Assembly: GCA_036703315.1 (NCBI GenBank)
Contig: DATNPH010000263.1
Span: 1 to 14,462 of the forward strand
Reading direction: 5' to 3'
Source of the DNA: DATNPH01 sp036703315
GTDB taxonomy: Bacteria; Cyanobacteriota; Cyanobacteriia; Cyanobacteriales; Coleofasciculaceae
DNA length: 14,462 nt
Below are positions 1 through 6,800 of this stretch, piece after piece. Position 1 is the first letter of the stretch; the number at the start of each line of letters is the position of its first letter. The translations under genes were made by a program, and so were the position numbers. Under the pieces are notes generated by a model, which had not been told where the DNA came from, did not search any database, and was given only the letters and a program-made list of their open reading frames with translations.

Positions 1-105
1 TTAAACTCCGGGCTAATAGCCAAAGTCGTCTAAAGACGACTCAAATAGTGATTTTCAGTCCTCTTGAGAGGACTTGATTCTATGAGACAGGGGTTTTAAC
101 CCCTG
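1..105. repeat. Four-hairpin structured repeat at the left edge
   Basis: Four perfect inverted repeats are packed into 105 nt: GGCTA-A-TAGCC (11-21), AGTCGTC-TAAA-GACGACT (24-41), AGTCCTC-TTGA-GAGGACT (57-74) and CAGGGGTT-TT-AACCCCTG (88-105). The stems differ in sequence but share short A/T-rich loops and AT-rich spacers. The pattern resembles multi-hairpin dispersed repeats or mini-transposon remnants that I recall from cyanobacterial genomes; I could not verify that by search. It lacks the T-run expected of an intrinsic terminator and no transposase is nearby. The element may extend beyond the left edge of the window. Confidence 0.65.
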
Positions 106-458
106 GCGGACTCTGGCTTTGCGAGAATGAATCAGCCCTACTCTCAATTGGGAGCCACCAAATATGAAACATTTGGAAGAGGCTTCAAATCCTTGCTCCC
201 TATCGGTTGCCAGAACGCAGAAGGCATAAAAACAAGCCCTCGTCCTTCTGCCTTTCTTGGTGAATTTCATCAGCAGGTAAACGCGCTAATAGAGCAACAG
301 CACATCGCTTCACACCAATCGACCGGACTGAGTAAAAAACTTCTGGAAAAGGTATAACGGTAGCAGCAATCCTCTAGGTAATCAATTGCCCACTAGGCTA
401 GCTGCTTGCACCAGCCACTTGAGCCATCTCCTCTGAAACTCAGTCAAATAGCTACAAG
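106..458. other. Gene-free stretch upstream of the kinases, with one long-armed hairpin
   Basis: I see no convincing gene here. Short open frames exist on both strands (127-357 + and 55-270 -), but they overlap the hairpin repeat and each other, show no recognisable domain and have no ribosome-binding site. A perfect 8-bp inverted repeat, GCAGAAGG (217-224) and CCTTCTGC (244-251), has a 19-nt loop. A weaker pair is AGCAGC (362-367) with GCTGCT (401-406). The last 100 nt should hold the promoter and leader of the first kinase, but no clear -35/-10 pair stands out. Confidence 0.5.
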
Positions 459-1790
459 ATGTTGCAACTGGAACAAGTCCTCCACAACCGTTATCAACTC
501 AAACAAAAATTGGGCGACAATCCAATGCACCAAACTTGGTTAGCAAAGGATCTACAAGCCTCTGACGCAAAAAATTGCTGCGTTGTGGTCAAACTCTTGG
601 TTGTTAGTGGTGATGTTCAGTGGGATGACCTCAAACTGTTTGAACGAGAAGCTCAAGTCCTCCGGCAACTCAACCACCCCCGTATTCCTAAGTACCGCGA
701 CTACTTCTGCATTGATGACCAACTCCTCTGGTTCGGATTAGTCGAAGAATTTATTCCCGGTACATCCCTCAAAGAAATACTGGCTCTAGGCAAAAAGTTT
801 ACACAACGCGAAGCTCGTCAAATTGCTGCTGATATTTTGAAAATCTTGATTTATCTGCATGGATTAAATCCACCTGTACTCCATCGGGATATCAAGCCCA
901 GCAATCTAATCTTAGGTAAGGATAAGCGAGTCTATTTAGTAGACTTTGGCTCCGTGCAAGACCGAGCCGCCGCAGAGGGAGCCACGTTTACCGTAGTAGG
1001 AACCTATGGCTACATACCCCTAGAACAGTTCGGGGGTCGAGCCACCCCAGCCTCCGACTTATATGCTTTGGGAGCAACCTTAATTCATCTCCTGACAGGC
1101 ATTGCCCCCGCTGATTTGCCTTATCATAATTCACGCCTTCAGTTTAGTGAGTTAGTCAGCCTCAATCCTGGCTTTATTCGTTGGCTTGAACAACTCACAC
1201 AACCCAATCCAGAACAACGAATCAGTACAGCGAAACAAGCCTTAAAGACTCTTAAAGAAAACCACGCTGCTAGCACCTCCCTCATCCGCTCCCAGCCAAA
1301 GAAAAGTCGTATCCAACTCAAGAAATCTCCAGCGGTATTAGAAATTAAAATCCCTCCGCGAGGGATGCAAATTTTAGACGTATTCAAGCTACTTGGACTG
1401 ATAGGTTTAGTGTATTTAAGCTCCCGGATGGTAATTAGTTCCTTCAATCCCTTGTCTGGTCTATTTTGGTTAATAGTTTCTCTTGTAGGCTTTGGCTGGT
1501 GGTTATTCCCTACTTTTAGGCATACTTATGTCTACTTCGACACTGACCATTTTGAGATTACGTGGAAAATATTTGGTCTAGTGGGTCGGCGGCAGCAGGG
1601 TCGAGTTTCAAGAATTGATCAAGTTTGTCGGAGTGAGATTCGTGGTGGCTCCTATCAAAAGGCTTTCCCTGGAGTAACCATTGCCGTTGGAGTTCAAGAA
1701 TATACATTTACAGCTTTTGATCCAGCTTTGACAGAAGCTGAGTGCCATTGGCTCATACAGGAAATTAAAACTTGGCTAGGACTCAACTGA
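459..1790 (+). CDS. Membrane-anchored Ser/Thr protein kinase (first of a tandem pair)
   Basis: Predicted Hanks-type kinase of 443 residues that phosphorylates Ser/Thr on unknown targets. The kinase domain spans about residues 11-265: the VVVK lysine is K45, the helix-C acidic residue lies in FEREAQVL (about E64), the catalytic loop is H142-R143-D144 with K146 and N149, DFG is at 162-164, and the activation segment ends in GTYGYIPLEQFGG. The glycine-rich loop is degenerate (LGDNPMHQTW), keeping only the first glycine. A basic linker (SRIQLKKS) leads to two hydrophobic segments, about 306-322 and 332-352. A C-terminal beta-rich tail (about 355-443) resembles a PH-like module often attached to cyanobacterial membrane proteins; that assignment is inference. 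The ATG at 459 gives the usual family N-terminus. The paralogue starts 73 nt downstream, probably in the same transcript. Confidence 0.93.
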   Translation: MLQLEQVLHNRYQLKQKLGDNPMHQTWLAKDLQASDAKNCCVVVKLLVVSGDVQWDDLKLFEREAQVLRQLNHPRIPKYRDYFCIDDQLLWFGLVEEFIPGTSLKEILALGKKFTQREARQIAADILKILIYLHGLNPPVLHRDIKPSNLILGKDKRVYLVDFGSVQDRAAAEGATFTVVGTYGYIPLEQFGGRATPASDLYALGATLIHLLTGIAPADLPYHNSRLQFSELVSLNPGFIRWLEQLTQPNPEQRISTAKQALKTLKENHAASTSLIRSQPKKSRIQLKKSPAVLEIKIPPRGMQILDVFKLLGLIGLVYLSSRMVISSFNPLSGLFWLIVSLVGFGWWLFPTFRHTYVYFDTDHFEITWKIFGLVGRRQQGRVSRIDQVCRSEIRGGSYQKAFPGVTIAVGVQEYTFTAFDPALTEAECHWLIQEIKTWLGLN

Positions 1791-1847
1791 ATTGAGTTTA
1801 GAGGCACAAAAAAAGCAATGCTGACAAATTGAAGTAAATCAGGCTCC

Positions 1848-1852
1848 AAGGA
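1848..1852 (+). promoter_or_regulatory. Weak ribosome-binding site for the second kinase
   Basis: AAGGA ends 11 nt before the ATG at 1864. It is a partial Shine-Dalgarno match at a slightly long spacing, and it supports the chosen start. Confidence 0.4.
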
Positions 1853-1863
1853 ATTGTGAGACG

Positions 1864-3177
1864 ATGCCGCAGGTAGGACAGATTTTACACAAGCGTTACC
1901 AACTCAAGCAAAAATTCGGACAAAATACTTCTCGTCAGACTTGGCTGGCGGCAGATTTGGCGACACAACCTTCTGAGCCAGTAATTATCAAACTATTGGC
2001 TCTCACTCCACAAATGCAGTGGGACAGTTGCAAACTATTTGAGCGTGAGGCTCAAGTTCTGAAGAATCTAAATCACCCGAGGATTCCGAAGTATCGAGAT
2101 TATTTTGCTGCTGAACGCCAACCAGACGAGCGATTTCCTTGGTTTGGGTTGGTGCAAGACTATATTCCCGGTACATCCCTACAGCAACACCTCGCTCAGG
2201 GTCAACGCTTCACAGAAGAGCAGGTAATCAAAATTGCCACGGAGGTGCTGACGATTCTGGTTTACCTGCATGGACTCACTCCCCCGGTAATCCATCGTGA
2301 CATCAAGCCCGGTAATTTGATCTGGGGTGATGATGAGCGTGTCTACTTGGTTGACTTTGGAGCCGTGCAAGACCAAGCTGTGGTAGAGGGAGCAACGTTT
2401 ACCGTGGTGGGAACTTACGGCTACGTTCCAATGGAACAGTTTGGCGGTCGAGCTGTACCAGCTTCTGACCTTTATGCGTTGGGCGCAACGTTGATTCATC
2501 TGGTCACAGGCGTTACTCCTGCTGATTTGCCTTATCGTGACTCACGCATTCAATTTGCTGACCGGGTGACGCTTGACCTTGGTTTTGTCAATTGGATTGG
2601 AAAACTTACAGAACCCACTCTCACAGAACGCCTGAGCACTGCTCGCCAAGCACTCTCTGCTCTGAGAAATCGTCACACGCTTAGTCCCCCAGTCACTAAC
2701 TGTAAGCCGACAGGTAGTCGTATTCAACTGAAGAAATCTTCTTCTCAGCTAGAGGTTAAAATTCCTCGACGAGGGCTTAAAGCTTTAAGTACACTTTACC
2801 TGCTTGGCTCGTCAACTGGCTTCTTGTGGCAACTACCAAACTTGCTGAATCATACCTCCTCCAATTTTTTCCTTCCTTTGCTTGCATGTTCTATGGCGCT
2901 GCTCGTGATTTGCTTTCTGTTGCCTGCGTTTCGACAGACTTATTTGTCCTTCAACCGTAACGACTTTGAAATTACTTGGAAATTGTTTGGATTACGCTAC
3001 TGGTGGCGACGGGGTATAACTTCAAAGATTTACCGGATTGAGGAGGAAGACACGAAGGGAAGTAAAGGAGTGACTATCCAAGTGGGGACAAGAAAATATA
3101 CTTCCAATCCTTTATCTGAAGTGGAGCGCCTCTGGTTAATACAGGAAATCAAGGATTGGTTGGGAATTCACAAGTAG
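1864..3177 (+). CDS. Membrane-anchored Ser/Thr protein kinase (second of a tandem pair)
   Basis: Paralogue of the preceding gene, 437 residues, with the same architecture and roughly half of its residues the same by eye. Kinase landmarks: K43 in VIIK, H144-R145-D146 with K148 and N151, DFG at 164-166, and activation segment GTYGYVPMEQFGG. As in its neighbour, the glycine loop is reduced (FGQNTSRQTW). It differs by a short insertion before the hinge (AAERQPDERF, about 82-91). Hydrophobic segments lie at about 308-328 and 334-354. The C-terminal beta-rich tail (about 358-437) keeps the QTYLSF, FEITWKLFGL and GVTIQVGTRKYT blocks. Conserved catalytic residues argue for an active enzyme, anchored by its tail with the kinase in the cytoplasm. 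Same orientation and 73-nt spacing suggest co-transcription and a tandem duplication old enough to have diverged. Confidence 0.93.
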   Translation: MPQVGQILHKRYQLKQKFGQNTSRQTWLAADLATQPSEPVIIKLLALTPQMQWDSCKLFEREAQVLKNLNHPRIPKYRDYFAAERQPDERFPWFGLVQDYIPGTSLQQHLAQGQRFTEEQVIKIATEVLTILVYLHGLTPPVIHRDIKPGNLIWGDDERVYLVDFGAVQDQAVVEGATFTVVGTYGYVPMEQFGGRAVPASDLYALGATLIHLVTGVTPADLPYRDSRIQFADRVTLDLGFVNWIGKLTEPTLTERLSTARQALSALRNRHTLSPPVTNCKPTGSRIQLKKSSSQLEVKIPRRGLKALSTLYLLGSSTGFLWQLPNLLNHTSSNFFLPLLACSMALLVICFLLPAFRQTYLSFNRNDFEITWKLFGLRYWWRRGITSKIYRIEEEDTKGSKGVTIQVGTRKYTSNPLSEVERLWLIQEIKDWLGIHK

Positions 3178-3255
3178 TCTGTGTCAACTACTCTTATTTA
3201 GAGACGGATTGATGGATTAAGCAACGCTGTTTCTGGAACGAAAGCTTATTATTGA

Positions 3256-3501
3256 TTAGAATTTATCTGCCCCGCCAGTTTCTAGCTTTATGGTTAAGTC
3301 AATCAGGAATTGAGCGAAGCGAATCGTATCTGCCAAACCTCTTTCGGTAACTGGGTAGCTATAACGAGCAAAATTTTCTTTGGGGTGCTGCCATCGCAAC
3401 CATAGCTGTCTGCCAATCAGCTTAGTGCTGATTGACCAATCTCGATATCGAAGCGGCTGCAATTGCATGCCATTGTTAGAAGTAGATGTAGTTGCTGGCA
3501 T
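3256..3501 (-). CDS. Small conserved-looking hypothetical protein, 81 residues
   Basis: Product unknown. The 81-residue protein has a Thr/Ser/Gln-rich start, then a core with YRDWSISTKLIGRQLWLRW, a Pro/Tyr patch (FARYSYPV) and an amphipathic helix (LADTIRFAQFLIDLTIKLE). There is no signal peptide or membrane segment. The composition is that of a small soluble folded protein and resembles short cyanobacterial hypotheticals I have seen, but I can name no family. It converges on the second kinase (78 nt between ends) and is divergent from the large CHAT gene, so its promoter must lie in the 303-nt AT-rich region. No clear Shine-Dalgarno precedes the ATG. An internal Met (residue 12) is an alternative start. 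The frame covers the stretch without competing genes, so I favour it as real. Confidence 0.65.
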   Translation of the reverse strand: MPATTSTSNNGMQLQPLRYRDWSISTKLIGRQLWLRWQHPKENFARYSYPVTERGLADTIRFAQFLIDLTIKLETGGADKF

Positions 3502-3804
3502 TTTAACTATTTTTGTTGGTGTCTACTGATTTATCAAAGTTTCCATTGTAAGTAACCTGCGCAGCAATAATCTGTTCTGTTTATTTTTTTGATTATCTTT
3601 CTTTAAAATTATTGTAAAGCTATCTATTATCATAACCAATTTTTGTGATAACAATTATATAATTTTTAGTCTTTTTCTTTAGGTTCATGCTCCCAAGTCT
3701 CAATAAGCAAATAGATAAGGAAATATCTGTCGGTTTAAATCCTCTATAAACTGAAGGTCTAGGGTTATAAGAAAATTATCTGAGATTGATGCAATAGCTA
3801 CTGA
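3502..3804. promoter_or_regulatory. Divergent AT-rich intergenic promoter region
   Basis: These 303 nt separate two divergent genes and are markedly AT-rich. Features seen: an inverted repeat TTATCA (3627-3632) / TGATAA (3646-3651) with a 13-nt centre, which could be an operator; two -10-like boxes, TATAAA (3745-3750) and TATAAG (3766-3771); and the 11-mer CTATAAACTGA (3744-3754), which recurs upstream of the caspase-fold gene at 8950-8960. No good -35 box pairs with either -10 candidate, so the promoter call is tentative. Confidence 0.4.
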
Positions 3805-3882
3805 ATGAAAAAAGTTAGCTTAATACTAGTAACCTTTGGGTTAGCCATAACCGTTACCCAAAAGCCATTGTATGCCCAAGCG
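3805..3882 (+). other. Sec signal peptide of the TPS/CHAT protein
   Basis: Codons 1-26 encode MKK, then a hydrophobic core (VSLILVTFGLAITV), then a polar stretch ending AQA before IAPA. This is a standard type I signal peptide with predicted cleavage after residue 26. It fixes the start codon and shows that the large protein is exported. Confidence 0.8.
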
Positions 3883-6800
3883 ATCGCACCAGCATCTGAC
3901 AGTACTGGCACGGTTGTAACTCAAAACGGCAACCAAGTTAACATCCACGGTGGTTCCGTGTCTGGAGATGGTGCTAATTTATTCCACAGTTTCCAGTATT
4001 TTGGACTGGCTCCTGGTCAGATTGCCAATTTTCTGTCGAATCCCCAGATTCACAATATCTTGGGACGCGTTGTTGGGGGTGAACCGTCGCTTATTAATGG
4101 TTTGATTCAAGTCACTGGGGGCAACTCGAACTTATTGTTGATGAATCCTGCTGGGATTATCTTTGGTCGGAATGCAACTCTGAACGTCCCAGCCTCTTTT
4201 ACTGCCACAACTGCTACCAGCGTGGGCTTTGCCAAGGATGATTGGTTCAATGCAACTGGTGAGAATAACTACCAGACTTTAATTGGTAACCCTAGCCAGT
4301 TTGGTTTTGACACTACACAACCTGGGGTAATTATCAATGCTGGAAATCTGGCAGTGCCAATAGGGCAGAATTTAAGCCTACTGGGCGGCAGTGCGATTAA
4401 CACAGGGCAACTAACTGCACCGTCTGGAACTATCACCATTGCAGCTATTCCAGGTGAAAATCTAGTGCGGATTAGCCAAGCTGGACACCTGCTGAGTTTG
4501 GAGATTACATCGCCAAGGAACAAGCCTGAACAACAGCTACCATTTACTCCACTGAATTTACCAACGTTACTGACTGGAGCGGCTGGACGTGTGGAGACAG
4601 GACTGAGTGTTTCCAATACTGGCATAGTACAACTGAGTAACACCAGCAAGACTATTCCTGTTGCGGCAGGAACGACTATTGTTTCCGGCACTCTTGATGT
4701 CTCCAATGTAAGGGCGCAAAGCTTTGCGCTTTTACCACAGACTGGAGGTGCAGTAAATGTTTTGGGCAACAACGTTGGTCTGATTGGTATCAACATTAAT
4801 GCCTCTGGCATCAATGGCGGTGGCATGGTACGGATTGGTGGGGATTACCAAGGCAGGGGGACAGTACCGAATGCGCTGGGCACGTTTGTCAGTAGCGACT
4901 CAGTAGTTAATGCTTCTGCACTGCTCAATGGCAATGGCGGTCGAGTGATTGTCTTTGCAACCGATACTGCCAGCATCTATGGAACGTTGATGGCACGAGG
5001 AGGAGTGTTTTCCGGCAAGGGCGGGTTGATTGAAACCTCTGGCAGGCAGTTTCTCAATCTCACCAGTACTCCGGATGCTTCAGCTCCTAATGGTAGTGCT
5101 GGCACTTGGCTGATTGATCCGACCAACATCACGATTGTAAATGGTGGTGGTGGCGCGATCGGCACTAACACCGTCGATGTCGCCAACATCAACGCTGTGC
5201 TCAATATTGGTACGAATGTCACCATCACAACGAGTATTGCAGCACCTGACATAGGCAACATCACCCAGAATGTTGGTGCTGATATCACCAAGACCAATGG
5301 TGGAGATGCTACCCTCACTTTGCAGGCAAATAATGACATTAACCTAAATGGGAACATTACTTCCTCTACTGGCAGGCTAAATTTGCAACTGTTTGCCGAT
5401 AGTGACAATGCTAATGGCGGCGCTCTCAACATGACCAATGCCATGATTAGTACAAATGGTGGCAATTTCATAGGAAGTGGCAGGGGGAGCGCCTCTTCTG
5501 TCAATGGCATCACTCTGGATAATAGAAGTAGCATTAACGCTGGGAGTGGCAATATTAACCTGACCGGAACCGGAACGGGAGTATTCAATGGTCCTAACTC
5601 CACTGGTGTTAACGGCATTTCGATTAAAAACACAAGCCAGGTCAGCACGACCGGAACAGGCACGATTACCCTAAATGGCACCGCTGGAAATGGGACAGGA
5701 ATCGATGACGGGATAGAGGTGTTTTCCGGCTCCAGTATTGTCTCCGAGAAAGGAGATATCAATTTGATAGGCATCGGTGGAGGCGGGTCTGGATCGGACA
5801 AACGCGGGGTAATGATCCAACTTAATTCCAGTGTCAGCTCACAGGATGGAAACATCAGCTTGACTGGCACTGGCGGAACAGGGACGGGTTACAACTTTGG
5901 CATTAGTATTTTCAACAATGGCCAGGTGCGAACAACGGGGATAGGGAACATTACTCTGACTGGCATGGGTGGCAATGGGATAGATTTTAATGCCGGGATA
6001 GCTATTCAAAATCAAGGTAGCAGCTTCATCCAACCTAAAATAAGCAGTTCAGCAATCCGTTCGAGCAATGGAACTATCAGCTTAACGGGGATCGGCAACG
6101 GTACTGGAAGAAGCAACTACGGTATTTTGCTGGATCCCGTGCTAAAGGTCGGTAGTGGTGGTAGTGTATTGCAATCGTCTGGCAGTGGAAATATTACGCT
6201 GATCGGCACAGGTAGTAGTAACGGAACAGATAGCAATCACGGGATACTGATTCAAAACATAGGTACCCACATCACTTCAGCAGATGGAAATATCAGCTTG
6301 AGGGGTACTGCTAACGGAACTGGAACTAACAACAGAGGCATTTGGCTGGTTAGTGGCAGCATCGTAGAATCGATCGCGACGGGAAGCATTACCCTAACAG
6401 GCACCGGAGCTAATGGTTTTGAAGGAATTCGTATTGAGGACAGTTCTATTAATCGGGCTGGGATAGGGGGCAGTGGTACACTCACACTCACAGCCGATAA
6501 GATTAACCTCCTGGGCACCACATCAATCCGAGGTACTGGCATTCTTCAGTTGCAGCCCCTTACCTCCAGTTTAGGCATTACCATCAGCGGCACTACTAAC
6601 GATACTCGATTGAACCTTAACGACAGCCTCCTCAACACTCTACAAAATGGGTTTTCCCAAATTATCATCGGACGGGATAACGGTAGTGGTGCCCTTACCA
6701 TCAACCCCATCACCTTCAATACTCCAGTTACGATTCAGGCTCCCAGTGGTAATGGCTCAATCAGTGCAACTGGGACAATTACCGGAACTTCCAACGCCTC

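Noticed and set aside
88..105. Hairpin CAGGGGTT/AACCCCTG as an intrinsic terminator
   Set aside because: No T-run follows the stem, and it is one of four similar hairpins, which fits a structured repeat better.
55..357. Two overlapping short open frames on opposite strands before the kinases
   Set aside because: They read through hairpin repeats, have no ribosome-binding site and resemble no protein family.
4977..5870. Long open frame of 297 codons on the - strand inside the CHAT gene
   Set aside because: It is Pro/Leu/Val-rich shadow coding of the Gly/Asn/Thr-rich beta-helix repeats. Other antisense frames (4269-4826, 6252-6542, 6735-7037) arise the same way and none has a recognisable domain or start signal.
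5541..6500. Regular repeats that might suggest a CRISPR-like array
   Set aside because: The units are diverged, uneven in length, in frame and encode beta-strand repeats; there are no identical direct repeats with unique spacers.
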